Assembly: GCF_030272615.1 (NCBI RefSeq)
Contig: NC_081405.1
Span: forward strand, 157,373,454-157,437,453
DNA length: 64,000 bases
Direction of reading: 5' to 3'
From: Cryptomeria japonica
Taxonomy: Eukaryota > Streptophyta > Pinopsida > Cupressales > Cupressaceae
Within the stretch, counting starts at the first letter, position 1, and each line of letters starts with the position of its first letter. A program made the position numbers and the translations under genes. The notes below the pieces were generated by a model. The model was not told where the DNA came from. It saw only the letters and a program-made list of their open reading frames with translations, and did not search any database. Positions 1-12,340 of the stretch are shown here, in pieces.

Positions 1-219
1 TCTTTTACATATACCTAGTGAATGGGTTGGTCATTGTACCAAGCTAACACTTGGAGAAGCATACAAATGATTAGATTATACAAGAGGGGCGTCATTGTAC
101 CATCTCCATCGACTAACTCCTCTAGGAATTCTAACAGGAAGTTACAACTCCTGCAATTTTCACTTCTGACATGAGTGGAGTGGAAGAAGTGAAAAGCCAC
201 ATGTTCAACATCAACAAAC

Positions 220-1810
220 TTGATTACAGATATGTTATATAAGCACACAAGTGTGGAGTCAAATGAGGCTCTTGGCAAATTCTTTGTTTCCAATGGTATT
301 CATTTTCATCTTGATTTATCTCTTTATTACATGAAGAGTAAGGCCAAGGTAGGCAAATGTGGTACATCTTATATACCCTTTGGAAAGACCAAATTAATTA
401 TTAAAATCTTGAAAAAAATTAATTCCAAAGTTGACTTATTATTGGGGAAGATGAATACTACATAGATGTCACATGGCTAAATCATAATCATGGATGGATA
501 TTAGATGCTTCTCATTTATCAATATTATTGTAACATGTAAAGAAGGGGATTAGTTCACTAAGGCATCTGACAGTTTAGGAAAACTTTAGAGTGCAAAGTT
601 CCAATTTAAAATAGTGAGAGATCCCATTGAGGAGGTTGGTTCCTCCAATGTAATGTAGGTGGTTATTGATGCAATGCATTTGTGTAGGACAATAGGCACA
701 TCTATTGGACCTCTTGTTGTTTGCATACCATGAACATTGCCCTCAAGGACATTGGCAACATCAAGTGTGTCAAAAAGGCTGTGGCAGATACAAGGGAGGT
801 GCAAATATTCATTTGCGACCAACACATCTCACTGGTAGACCAAATTCTTCAAATTGGTAGACATCATATTTGCATCCTACTTATTTTTATAATAGATGAT
901 ACTTGAGTTGTAGGTCCCCTTGTAATTGTGATCATGACATAGAATCAAACTACATGGAGTCATCCAAGAAAGAGTAGGGAAAGAGGGTGAAAGAGGTTGT
1001 GGTTAGTGATGGATTTTGATAAGTATGTGAGTAGATCACATTTTTTGTATTCTGTATTTTTTGCATCATTGGTTCATTAGATTTGGGAATTTTGCATCTT
1101 AGTTTTGGGGGAGTGCATTGATAACATGCTTGGTCAGATGATGGCTGCTATTTGTGAGAGAGAAAAGACCCTATAGTTCTACAACCAACATATTCGGTCC
1201 ATAATTCAGTATAGTTGGGAGAAGTTGAGCACCTGTCTACACATGGCTGTATATGCATTGAATCCAAAATGGTCTGTAAATTGGCCTGATAGAGTTGTTC
1301 TTCTTGATAAGGAGTTAAAGAACAGCCTCATGAAGGCTCTCAAGAAAATGTATAATGTGGAGAAAGCTTCCTAAATCATAACTAAGTGGATCAATTTTAT
1401 TGAAATCAATGGCTATAAGAGTTAAGCAAAGATTGATAAGCACACTTTGGCATGTGCCAAGCTAGCTGGTGGTGACTATATGGGCCTCCAGGATTGCTAC
1501 ATATGCTTGCCATTCCTCTACTCTTCCAAGTTTTTAGCTCATTTTTTGTTGAGACGAATAGGTTCACTTAGCATTATATCCATCACGTTAAGAGGAATTG
1601 CACTATCTCTAGAATGGCAGAAAAGCTTGTCGTTGTATACGGTGCCTTATATCTCATTTGATCTTAAGACAATTAAATACAAAGAGATCCCACTCAGTAG
1701 TTTAAAGAGCCCAAGAAGCTACAGCATGTTGGCAAGGACCAGGATGTGCAGCTAGGATTGGTTGGTGTTCAATTGTAGGAGCCAGTTGAGTCTGGTGGTT
1801 CTATTGATAA
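220..1810 (+). pseudogene. hAT-superfamily transposase (DUF659 type), decayed
   Basis: Several blocks in shifting plus-strand frames match the plant hAT/DUF659 transposase in the right order. An N-terminal block (220-465) has ALGKFFVSNGIHF and a later GKCGTSYIPF. A block near 630-680 reads EEVGSSNVM, stop, VVIDA, where an RNase H-like acidic segment is expected. A block at 721-850 reads HTMNIALKDIGNIKCVKKA. A block near 1240-1310 reads HMAVYALNPKWS. A C-terminal block near 1590-1660 resembles the hAT dimerisation region. Stops and frameshifts separate the blocks, so it cannot make a protein. I could not find terminal inverted repeats or an 8-bp duplication. The family assignment is by recognition of these motifs. 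Confidence 0.72.
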
Positions 1811-2489
1811 AGAGTGATTTCAGAGTTTTTTATTAAATGATGATGCAAATTTTAGAGCTTGTTGCTCAATCCAGCAATGCACATCTTATCTTTTCATTTT
1901 TTCATTTTTTCATTTTGATGTTTGTCTGATGTGATCTTCAGCTTGTTAGTACATTGTAACTTAAATAATTAAATTGATAGAAATAAAATTTAAAAGTCAT
2001 TTGATTCTGAGATGGATTTTTGGATCAATGGAATGTTGTTGCAAATTTGGCACATTATTTATTCTTTTTAAAATTTCAGCTACCTTTAGTTTACTCGGAG
2101 TTATTCTATTTATTTGTATTTAAAATATTTAAATATAATATATAATTTTTTTTTAATAGCCCTGCTCTCCTGCCATTCCCAATATCTATATGTTTTTTGG
2201 CTGTACCTGTGAACCTGTCCACCCATCCCTGAAAATTAGAGAAACACAGATAAAACTGACCCAAAATGTAGAATTTTCTTATTTTTTCTCCTGACAGGTC
2301 AATATAGAGCAGACAAAAGAGTTCAAAGCTGAGCAAAGCTGCATTTTCATGAATTTTACTTCTGGGAAAGCATTTTCATCCACAGATTTTATTTTGAATC
2401 GAATGCTTCATTCTAGATATTGAGTGGTGGAGATGGTGAAGCTTTACTTTTATATTATCATTCTTGATACTGAGTTAAATTTGAGTTTG
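1811..2489. other. no gene seen
   Basis: AT-rich sequence between the hAT remnant and the LTR element. I see short T runs and no coding block, RNA gene or clear repeat. Confidence 0.5.
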
Positions 2490-3520
2490 AATTTTTTTGT
2501 CAAACGGTTTGTACTTATTCTGCTGTACAGATTTCTGAATGCATGTTTGTAAACACTTGGTTTTTGTGAGGTTTTAATGATATGTTTTTTCACATAAACT
2601 TTCATAACCAACTTAACATTCAATGCAAAAGAATTGATGCTTAATGACTGCTTGTTAAGAAGAGATTAGAAACAAGAAAAGCACATAGATCTCTGACCTT
2701 TGAAACCAACAATGTCTGATTTGTGAAAGTCACAGGAAACCACACTGAACATTGTATTTGGTCAATACATAAACAGCAGACTTTATATAGCCTGCACCTG
2801 GGGTAAGTCTGTGTAGATCTAGTTCTCCAAAACTCACACCATACGCCCAGCTTTCACTGTTTTCCATGCCAAATATGGCTGCAATTCACTTGCTTAGCCA
2901 CTGGGTGTCCTTCCATGCCATAAATAAGGGCTCACGCCAGCAATAAAGGTCTCCACTAGTTCCCACGACCCCTGCTGCAGTCAAGCAACCTCTCTAACAT
3001 CATGTTCAGGGAGTGCGGCATCCATAATGGCAGCTCTACAAGCCTTTGACCAAAATTTTTCCAATCATGCCCAGCCACAAGGAAGTTGACCAGCCATACA
3101 ACTCACGCCCAGCCAAGGAAATGTCTCAGACCTGCAGTTAAACTTATGCACCCAACGAAAACCAACATTCTTGCCAGCAAAAGTTGCAGATTCAATGGCG
3201 GCCAGGAATAGCTGATAGTGTTGCCCAGAAAACTCAATCACCCAGCACAAGGAAGTTCATGCCCAGCAAGGTGAGATGTCAATCCCATGTCAAACACTCA
3301 ATTTTAGAACTCTAAAAAAATGCCTTACATAGCTTCACCTGAAAACCTCTGACAATCCCTACACCATTTTTATAATTTGTATTGCTAGCAAGACTTCACA
3401 AATTAAATCCCTAATCATTCAGTCTAAGCATGAAACTTGATTATTCTACTTGCAAATCTTTTTCTGTGCAAACTGAAACCCTGAATGGATTTCACAGTAA
3501 CAGCTAGGGAGGGTCTTTCA
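2490..3520 (-). repeat. 3' LTR (left copy), outer end truncated
   Basis: Aligns by eye with 8768-9869. Shared landmarks include GTCAAACGGTTTGTACTT near the left end, a stretch on AACTTTCATAACCAACTT, and TCTTTCA at the right edge (3520). The 56 bases that begin the right-hand LTR, starting TGTAAAGACC, are missing here and unrelated sequence takes their place. Several indels separate the two copies, so the insertion is old. Confidence 0.8.
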
Positions 3521-4830
3521 CCACTAAACCCAATCTTTGTCATAGGTTTCTGTCCTAGGTTGTGCGTGAACAAACTTGTTCAATCACCATAATTGTGGTA
3601 TTCCAAAAAAAAATCAAATAAACATGATGAATAAAATGAGATGCCTCAATCCCATTTTTTAATCTCCTTGGAACTTTCTGTAATTTAATATTTTAAATCA
3701 CCTTTAAAAAATAAAAATCCTTGTCGCTCCTCAAAAGTGACTTTATTTAATTATTTAACATTTACAGCACTTAGTCACTTTTACATCCACCTTCAGTCGT
3801 CTTTTAATTTATAATTTTTTGACAACTTATAATTAGTTATTTAAATATTAATTATTTCTCGCACAACCAGTAAATGCAAAAATAGTTCGGAAGTGAATTT
3901 TGAAGGCACTGATATACTTAGGAGCTCACCAAAGATTTGAGTTACTAAAAATAGACACTTTCCAAAGATAGAATTTTCCTCCAAGATGTTTGGGGAATGC
4001 ACCTGACATGTCAAAATTGCTCTCAAAAAGCATCAATGGACTCACCAAAATCCCCATAACTCAATGCCAATATTCAAACTCCTAATCGATAAGGATGTTG
4101 CTCTCCCAAAAAGTTGGAGTTCCTTGTGAATTCTGGAAAGGCCAAAATAGGGACATAATAATCCTCCCTCCCTAAAAATTGCTTGTCCCCAAACATTACC
4201 AACTTATCCCCAAATACACTTCATTGATTTAGAATGAAGTCCACTGTGATCCTTGGATCCCAAGTCAATTTCAGGTTTATCCCACCATGTTGTTGCTGCA
4301 CCACTTCGATTAATACTAAAATACCGTCGTGCCAAGTATGTCGTCTCCTTGAAAGTTGGAGTTCCTTGGCAATTCTGGAAAGACCAAAAGACGGTCATTA
4401 TAATCCTCCCTCCTATAGATTTCTTGTCCTCAAGCAATACCAACTCAACCTTAAATACACCTGATTGATTTGGAATGAATCCCAATGTAATCCTAGGATC
4501 CTAGTCAATCTTTGGAATATCCCACCATGTTGTCGCTGCATCACTTTGATTAATATTAGAATACCATTATGCCAAGGCTTCACTCTCCTCTCATGTAACC
4601 CAATAAAGAATTCATCCTCAAAAACCAAATTGGGATACTTGTAAGGACTAGATTTTGTAATATAGAAGATCTCATGCGAAAGTCTCTTAGTATAGTCATC
4701 ATTTGCAATCCCATTGTTTAACATGATCCTGGGCAATAGGAAAACTAAGTTGTTAAACAAGAAAGCATGGTTCTCAACTCATTATGCTGTCCTAGAAACG
4801 ATGCAGATTATTCCCTCTCAAGTGGCTGAT
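3521..4830. other. 3' internal region of the LTR element, with a tandem duplication
   Basis: No intact gene. It holds a head-to-tail duplication of about 250 bp: the segment from ~4098 (AGTTGGAGTTCCTTGT) is repeated from ~4350 (AGTTGGAGTTCCTTGG), each ending near a CCACCATGTTGT...GCCAAG stretch. On the minus strand part of it reads like a degenerate retroelement polyprotein tail, but I could not place it. Confidence 0.5.
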
Positions 4831-4839
4831 ACAAATGAT

Positions 4840-5872
4840 CATAGTTGAACTACTTGCCAAAAGAAAAACCTCGCCAAGGCCCCCAAAAAAAACTCGATGA
4901 AAACTCGACAACTAAAAAAATTGTTTAAATTTAATAGAAATGCATTTTTTTTGCAAAATTCAATGAGGAGATGCATCCATTGAGTCAATAAATGAGTACT
5001 CAAAAGAAACAAGCTGAGTCTAGATATATTTGATTGATTTAAATGTAAATTGGGTACAAAATGGCATCCTCTTGTGGAATGTTGATGGCTGATAGATTGA
5101 AACAAAATGAAATAGCAAATTGTTCTTGTAAAACTAAAAGTAAAAACTACATCAAAACATTTTACATCTTCGTCTTCCCAGCTCTAGTGAAAACCAAGGG
5201 AGAGATAGAACTAGAGGGCCCAGTCCTAGGAGTCCGATCTGGCTTCTCCACCTCGCCAAAATTAGGTTGAGGGTAACACCCCTCGCAGGGGTCTGAGGGT
5301 GAGAGAGGGATAGAGAGATAGGTCTAGATCTTGGAGTAGAGAGGAGAGATTGAGATAGAGAGTGGTAGAGAAAGGGGATAGAGGAAGAGTGATAGGGAGA
5401 TAGATAGGTCTAAAATTCGGGGAAGATAAAGTGAGTGAGATAGAGAGAGGGAGAGAATGCTGATAGGAGCCTACTGATTTCTGAAATTTGACTATCTGAA
5501 AATTTAAAAGATCTTTTAAAACCTAGAATTTGCATTATAACTCCTAGAGATGTGAAACCACTCTTAAACATCCTGCCAATATATACATGAAATATAACTT
5601 AAATTATATGTTCTTATACTTAAATGTTATATTTCATGTATATATTTTGACGAAGAAAATGAGACTGACTTGAAAAAAAAAAATTAGATATTTTTTTGAT
5701 GTGTTTGGGTCTCTTTTTTTAATGCAACTAACTTTTTGCTGAAAACTTGCCGAGTTTTTCCCAAAAACTCTGTGAGTTTCTTCTACGAGTTAATGGCGTA
5801 AATACTTGCTGAGGAAAAAAACTCACGAGTTTTCCAAAACTCGCTGAGTACTTGGCGAGTATTTCATCTATG
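4840..5872 (-). mobile_element. hAT-type non-autonomous element (MITE), copy A
   Basis: The left edge reads CATAGTTGAACTACTTGCC; the right edge, reverse-complemented, reads CATAGATGAAATACTCGCC. These are terminal inverted repeats with three mismatches in 19. The element is flanked by a perfect 8-bp duplication CAAATGAT (4832-4839 and 5873-5880), the hallmark size for hAT. Subterminal regions are full of ACTCG/CGAGT words. A central palindrome lies at ~5580-5650. It holds a GA-rich stretch (5288-5456) that copy B lacks. No transposase is encoded. It lies inside the PDS5-carrying LTR element, so it is younger than that insertion. Confidence 0.88.
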
Positions 5873-5880
5873 CAAATGAT

Positions 5881-7766
5881 AACAGCAGTGTTAAACTTGA
5901 AAATTAAATTCATAGCTATCTTCGAAATGCTTCCACTGTCATAAATTAGTAGTACTTCATTGACACTCAATCTCCAAGTGTTAAACATGTTTGAAAAATC
6001 TCTCCCAATTTGTTGCTCTAAAATCTGCAAGTGCTCAAAGTCAATTTCCTCATTGACTGATTCTATCAAAATTAGTATCATAATACTGGGGCAGCAACTG
6101 CAATGATGAAATATTCCTGTATGCACAGGATATGTGAGCATGAATTGAAAGGACTTCTCCAATGACTGGATCACCGCTACCATTCAACTCCAACCAAAAA
6201 ATAGTCCACACCTTGGCTGGAAATACTTGCCAATCCATCTGTATGTAAGTAATCAAAATCATATGTTGGTTGATTGGAAGGTGGACAGCAGCTTCAAATC
6301 TGAAATATTGTCCAATGCCCCCCCATAGAATAGTTCCACTGTAAACTACAACCTCGATTCTTCATTTTTTGTTAGACGGTCTATCTAGAGGATCACCAAA
6401 CAAAATCTTGATCATTTTTTATCACATGACTATGCATGTCACTCAAACTCGATTTCTTATCTTCATGTGAACCAAGGGGCCAATCATGATTTGAATTATT
6501 CTTAATCCATTCAGTTCCTAGAAGTCCACTACCCCAATCTGGAGTCATTACATCAAAACTGAAAACTTCATGTGGATCCCATACCTTGTGATGGTCACCA
6601 ACTATGACACTGAAATCAAGAAGTGTTTCATCCTCCATCACAAAGAGTGGATTATTGGAAGTGGATTTTGCATCCATGTCAAAAAGTGGATTATGGACAA
6701 ACTGAAAATTATATTTTCTTGATCCAACCATCCTTCCTCTTGTTCCAACTCTGCACCTGAAAACTTTGGAAATTGCTCTAAATCAAAATTCGCATGGAGC
6801 CTATCCAGCTCATCAATCACCTGCTTGATTTATTTACCCCTTTCCTCATTTTTCATGCTTCCTAAATTTATTTGCAACAACGAGCTGATTTTTAGTTTCT
6901 AGAAGAGCCATTTGTGTACTCTCCAAAGAATCCTTAGTAGAATTAAGCTCAAAGATGAGCTTATCAATTTCTTCCTCTTTTCCCTTTAATGCATCAAGGA
7001 TATCTTCAGCAAAATTGATGGTATGATCCCTATCTGAAAGTAATTTCATTGTTGCCAAAGCATCTTAGACAGCATGCAAATTTGTAAGAGTGGATCCTCC
7101 TTTAGCACCTTTCTATCTCTTCTCAACTTGGGCCTTCCAGAGATTTTCAATAATCTTGTGTGTGTTATCAAAACATGTTAAGGCTGCAACAAAATTATCT
7201 TAATGACTATCAATTGATTCTTCAAAATATGTAACTGATTAGGCCTTTGATCAAATCAGCTTCATACAAAATTTTTTTTGTTTGTCTTCAAGAACACGAC
7301 TCTTAAAACCAGTTTACCTCTGTGTCATCCTCTCTGCATATTTTATGTTCTGAAATTAGGACAGCATTGTGCTCAAAAGGAAAATCATCATAAGCTTGCT
7401 CTTCATCATATTTTGGTGTCAAAACACCCAGATCCCATCAACTTATGAGCTGATGGCTTTGATTTGAAACTTATTGTGTTCCCCATGAATGGTTGTTTCC
7501 TTAAACAAATCACTTTCCAAATAAAAAATGCTGAAGCTTATCATGAACACTTTTCTCTGTAGGTTCTGTTTGGAAGTCAAACTGATACCTATTTGGTACT
7601 GGAGACTTTTCTCAACATCTGATCTATCATAACTGAAGTGATGTAAGAATTCATCACTATAGGCTGATTTCAAATTTGGAAGACGCTCAACTTCATCATG
7701 TGCTTTTTCTGAAATTTCATTAGTGATTCCAACAATTTTATAATTTGCCCGTCTCAAAAATTTCAT
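5881..7766 (-). pseudogene. uncharacterised broken coding region of the LTR element
   Basis: Successive minus-strand open segments (7443-7766, 6846-7058, 6393-6820, 5881-6262) follow the PDS5-like part. I do not recognise the product. Visible features are a likely coiled coil at 6846-7058 (SDRDHTINFAEDILDAL, KEEEIDKLIFELNSTKDSL) and an acidic stretch at 6393-6731. The segments are separated by stops and shifts of frame. They may be the rest of a captured host transcript or the element's own unknown gene. None shows retroviral-type motifs. The MITE at 4840-5872 interrupts the left end. Confidence 0.45.
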
Positions 7767-7781
7767 TGGTTTGATCTGAAT

Positions 7782-8664
7782 TTACACCCAAGGTGGCTGT
7801 TTTGTCATCTCATTCCCAACATCAATAGATGCATGCACTTCCATGAAGTCATTTTGGAGCTTTGTCATACATACCTCTTGAGATAAGGCACTTTTCCCAT
7901 CAGAAATTTTTGTAATGAACTCTTCTTCCTCATGCTCATCATTTGTCAGATAAGGTTTCAATTTCTCCTCACATTGTGCAATCACCATTTCAGCTAAGAC
8001 CTGTTCAACTGATAAGGGTTCTTGATCATCCTTCGACGTGTTAGTCAATAAGATAGATAAAAGTGACTCTGGCACATCATTAACAATCAAAGTCATAATG
8101 GACTACATGGCTGTTATAACATTATTTGCATGGTATTTTCTGATGGTAGCAAAGAAATGGTGAAACATTTTGAAAATTAGGTCCTCACAACCCATATCTA
8201 ACATGATGTTACCAAATCTGATTTTTGCAAATGTTTGAAGTATGGAAATGGAAATGGATCCTTTTATAGTCCACAATACTGGGCGATCTGTTTTTGGGTC
8301 TATAGATGGCGTATAGTAATATGGGACTATCCTGTACTATTTGCAAGAGGCACCTAACTGCGCTAAAAATGAAGCATATATGCCTTATCCCCTGTAGGAT
8401 TTGAACAGGTGTATGTTACCCTCTTAATAAAATAAGGACTTGTGACATCATCCAATTCTTGGAAACTTCCCACCAATAGCTGAAATATCTTTTTTATTAT
8501 GACATCATTGTAATATTTTTAGGAGCTGTAATTCTCGTGATTTTACTTAATACTCCTACTTCCTCCAAAGTGCTGAGAACATTTTTTGATTGAGATAGGT
8601 GTTCAAGTTTAACTCCTGCATTAAAGAACCTTTTTCCCAACTCTTCTTCACTCAGTGATGCCAT
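7782..8664 (-). pseudogene. PDS5: PDS5-like sister-chromatid cohesion cofactor fragment captured by the LTR element
   Basis: PDS5 proteins are HEAT-repeat cohesin cofactors that act in the nucleus. The minus-strand frame opens at 8664 with MASLSEEELGKRFFNAG, comparable to the first HEAT segment of plant PDS5. It continues with SKITRITAP (the family has SEITRITAP), then after a small frameshift with NDVIIKKIFQLLVGSFQEL and YFIKRV. After an interruption of about 190 bp it resumes with FAKIRFGNIMLDMGCEDLIF and IMTLIVNDVPESLLSILL, and ends near KLKPYL. The order and spacing fit plant PDS5 residues ~1-230, with roughly 40 residues missing after the first block. The 190-bp interruption starts with GTAACA and may be a retained intron, which would argue for capture from genomic DNA. 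Frameshifts and one TAG make it non-functional as read. The tail after KLKPYL is not clearly PDS5. Confidence 0.78.
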
Positions 8665-8698
8665 GATTCACAACCCTAACAGGTTGGCATGATACTCT

Positions 8699-8710
8699 GC
8701 TCTGATACCA
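8699..8710 (-). other. primer binding site for initiator tRNA-Met
   Basis: The plus strand reads GCTCTGATACCA, so the element's sense strand reads TGGTATCAGAGC. This 12-mer is the usual complement of the plant tRNA-iMet 3' end. It lies one base inside the LTR, as expected for minus-strand DNA priming. Confidence 0.9.
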
Positions 8711-8711
8711 G

Positions 8712-9869
8712 TGTAAAGACCCCTATCAAACTTTCACTAGATTTTTTCACTCTCTTTTCTAGTAAGTATTTTTGTCAAACAGTTTGTACTTATTTTGCTG
8801 TATAGCTTTCTTGATGCAGGTTTGTAAACACTTGGTTCTGAGGGGTTTTAATGCTATGTTTTTTCACTTAAACTTTCATAACCAACTTAACATTCAATGC
8901 AAAATTTGTGATGATTAGTAGCTGGAAAGTAACATTATTTTCATTCAAAGACTTCTTGTTAAGAACATATTACAAACAAGAAAGGTGTATAAATCTCTAA
9001 CCTTCGAAACTAGCAATGTCTGATTTGTGAAAGTAACTGGATACCACTAATATTTGGTCAATACGTAAACAACAGACTTTAGATTGCCTGTGCCTGAGGT
9101 AAGTCTAGCCCAAAACTACCTACCAAGGATATAAGATAGTTCCCGAACTTTGCAGTTCTAGTTCTCCAAAACACACTATCCACTTGTTCAAATGCCCAGC
9201 CTTCACTGATTTCTATGCCAACTATGGTTGCAACTCACTCGCCCAGCCACAGGGTCCTTCCACGCCACAAATAAGGTCTCACACCAACAAGAAGGGTCTC
9301 CACTAGTCCACACGACCCTTGCTTCAGTTAAGCAACCTTTCTAATGTCACTTTCAGGGACTGCAGTGTCCACAATGGCAGCTCAACAAGCTTTTGACCAA
9401 TCTTTTTCCAATCATGCCTAGCCACAAGTAAGTCAACCAACCATACAATTCATGCCCAGCCAAGGAAATATCCCAAAACCTGCAATAAAACTCATGTGTC
9501 CAATAAAAACCAACATTCATGCCAGCAATAGTCACAAATTCAATGGCAGCCAGGAATAACTGATAGTGTTGCCCAGAAAACTCAATTGTCCAACACAAGG
9601 AAGTTCATGTGCAGCAAGGTGAGATGTAAATTCCAAGCCAAACACTCACTTTCAGTATTCTTCAAAACTGCCTTCCATATCTTCACCTGAAAACCTTTGA
9701 CAATCCTTACAATATTCTTATAATTTGTCTTGCTTGCAAGACTTCACACATTAAATCCCTAATAGTTTAGTCCTAGTGTGAAACTTAATTGATTCCACCT
9801 GCAAATCCTTTTCCATGCAAACTGAAACCTTGAATGGATTTCACAGTATCGGCTAGGGAGGATCTTTCA
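8712..9869 (-). repeat. 5' LTR (right copy), complete
   Basis: Plus-strand edges are TGTAAAGACCCC (8712) and GGATCTTTCA (9869), giving TG...CA ends with short imperfect terminal inverted repeats, 1,158 bp long. It abuts the tRNA primer site at 8699-8710 after one spacer base. Confidence 0.82.
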
Positions 9870-9875
9870 TGGGGT

Positions 9876-10553
9876 AGAACTCCCCACTGAGAAGTTTGGC
9901 TAGCAAATTTATGAGTGAAGCTAGATCCATCAGCAACAACATGGATTGTTTCAAAGCATCTGCACCAACAAAAAGCAATACCCTCATAGTTCAAACGCTG
10001 CTTCCATGAGCAGTCTGCCATTTTCAACAACATATGTGCTGGAAGGTCTTTTGAAATATCCAGCACAGCTAGAATATAGGCAAAAGTAGTATTGGAGAAA
10101 GCCGAAGTCATTATATTTGTTAACTATAATTTCTTCAAGAAGTTCCCAATCACTGGAAGTAGAAATCAATCCAAAACTGAAAGAAGAGGGAGCAGGATCA
10201 GGAAGCTTGACTCATTTCGACATCGCTTCAAAGGATTTTTTTATAGGGTTGAAATCTGGAAACTAAGGCTTGAGGATAAGCGAATGCTCCCCAAAACTCT
10301 AAATCCAATCATGAAGAATAAAATCTCTATCTTCAAGGGATCCAAATGCTACAATTAAAAGGCCCTGCACAGATGGGTAAATTTCTAGACAGTTCTCCAT
10401 GTGTGGTTGCCAGTTGTTGGACAACCATTTGTACATATTTGAAAAACTATGGCACAAGTAATTGAAACAGCATATTAAACTATCTTTAGAAGAATACTCC
10501 TCTTTTTCCAATGCTTCATCCCTAAAAACGAAAACAGTGGCTGTATAGAGCAT
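9876..10553 (-). pseudogene. LINE (L1-type) ORF1 remnant, DUF4283 plus degenerate zinc knuckle
   Basis: Minus-strand frames read FSNMYKWLSNNWQPHMENC, then VAFGSLEDRDFILHDWI, then a PDFNPI segment, then ISKDLPAHMLLKMADCSWKQ and NYEGIAFCWCRCFE. This is the order of a plant LINE-1 ORF1 protein: a DUF4283 RNA-binding-like domain, then a YEGIPF-type strand leading into a CCHC knuckle. ORF1 coats element RNA in LINE retrotransposition. Stops and one or more frameshifts break it. No endonuclease or reverse transcriptase follows, because the LTR element abuts its 3' side at 9869. Confidence 0.6.
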
Positions 10554-12340
10554 TTAAGAGATTTTTATTCTACCCCAGTATTAACCTTGCATGCTCTTTT
10601 TATTCAAAAGTATTTCCTCAGATATGTAAGTAACCACGCCCATACACACGATAGAAGCAAAAGACTTGAATCTGTTTGCATGTGCCACTATGGACTGTCT
10701 TATCCACCTGTGCTGCTATAGGAGAACAATTGTGGAGATCAATGCTATCAGCCTGCCCAGAGGAGACATACCCCAAAGAAGATACCACACTAAATGATTC
10801 ATTGGCACAGCAGAGCTACCAGTTGGAAACCCTATTCCACTAGGGTTCAATAGGCTGCAGTGCAAGAGAGAAGCTGCAGCGATTTTTGAGTTCTTTTTTA
10901 ACGAATTTACAGCTGCCTAGACATTAAAAATACATGTTTTTTTGTTTTTGTAAGCTCCTGATTTTGTTGCCTTTCAAATATTTCCATGCAAAAAAAAGTT
11001 TTGAAAGGGAAAGTGTAATGTAAAAGGTTAATATTGATTGGCTGCTCTTTATTTGTACCTCACAAATATTCAACTCTTGAACTGTGAGTACTGTGAATTA
11101 TAATTAATCTCACTTTTAGTTGAGTAGTACATGAGAGAGCTTCAAGGTGTCTCATTGTGTTGTTACATTCTATGAAATCAACTAGATTATAGAAGCAAGG
11201 TAGCACCTATATATAATCGTAATGGCAGAGGCCATTGCCTTGTTACAATTGTAATGGCTTCAACCTACTTCAAGAATCTCTCCAAACTGTACACAAATGA
11301 AATCCCAACGGACAATGGACTGTACTGAGTTAGGGTCTCTAAATCATGTACTTTCTGAACCAGTGAGAGCATACCAAACTGTAATTATTCCCAGATTACT
11401 GTTTGCGAGATGCACTACAACTGTTTTATAAATAGAAGTCCATACTTCTATGATGTGCTAGAGTTTTGGAAATTGCAGATCTAGGGCTTCAAGTGGCACC
11501 AATTATTCGTTTCCGATTCAAACAGTGTTCCACATTCATCGCTCAATATGAATCAAATTAATAATACAACTTGCAACATGTACTGAAAAGTATATTAGGG
11601 AGTATATATACCCTGGCAATGGCAGTCACCAGTTCAGCGAATACACTGCAGAGGTAGGTGCACCAAAAATGTCTGAATATTTAAATAATTGGTGTCAAGG
11701 ACACCAAGATTGCTCAGCTGCAGGTGATTTCTGTTGGGTGGGAAGGCTATGCAATTGTGTATGGTTGAAGCTAGTGTGATTTGGTCCAGTTTCCTAGGGC
11801 AGCAAAATGGTTGTGATCTAGGGTTTATTTCCTTTAGACAAAACTCCTTTATGACATTCCTCAACACAATATTGCCAAAATGGAACAAGTAAACTCAACT
11901 CAGCAATACAAAAATTACATCCATCAAACCGTCTACAACTCATATCGTTAAATCTTGTTTATCAATAGGAATTTGCAATATTGATCAATCTAGAAAATAC
12001 TAGGGTTAACAATCTTATGGATCATGTGCCTCAAAACAAAGTGTAGTACCAAATCTTGGTTACTGATCTTTCAGAAAATGGAATTAAGATGACACATTTT
12101 CAGAATTTGCAACTTTCTTACATATTTTCATGAATCCTCAACACTTGAAATGAATACGATTAGAGTAGCTGGAAACTCCTTTGTCCTTCCCTAGGCACGT
12201 GTATCCCCATATCCGTTCCTGTATCTGAAACAGATATGTATCCGATACACAGCCCAAATACACGTCGATTACTATACCCATGTGTGCCCAAAAAACCTTG
12301 ATTTACAACCATGCTAGATGCTATGTGATTTCATTTTTTT
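10554..12340. other. no gene seen
   Basis: AT-rich intergenic sequence. The stretch 11175-11275 (ATCAACTAGATTATAGAAGCA) has a partial relative at 14943-15010 (ATCAACTAGATTGTAGAAGCA), so both are probably pieces of a dispersed repeat. No coding block is supportable. Confidence 0.5.

Larger units (their letters stand above)
2490..9869 (-). mobile_element. LTR retroelement with captured PDS5-like sequence, no pol seen
   Basis: Two direct repeats of about 1.1 kb (2490-3520 and 8712-9869) flank about 5.2 kb. Reading the minus strand, the upstream LTR begins TGAAAGATCC and ends GGGTCTTTACA; one base later comes TGGTATCAGAGC, the site that pairs with the 3' end of initiator tRNA-Met. This fixes the orientation as minus. 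The internal region starts with an ATG at 8664 and PDS5-like coding sequence, followed by unassigned broken frames. No reverse transcriptase, RNase H or integrase motif was recognised, so it is probably a non-autonomous element. The left LTR lacks the outermost ~56 bp, so no target duplication can be checked. A hAT-type MITE is inserted at 4840-5872. Confidence 0.8.
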
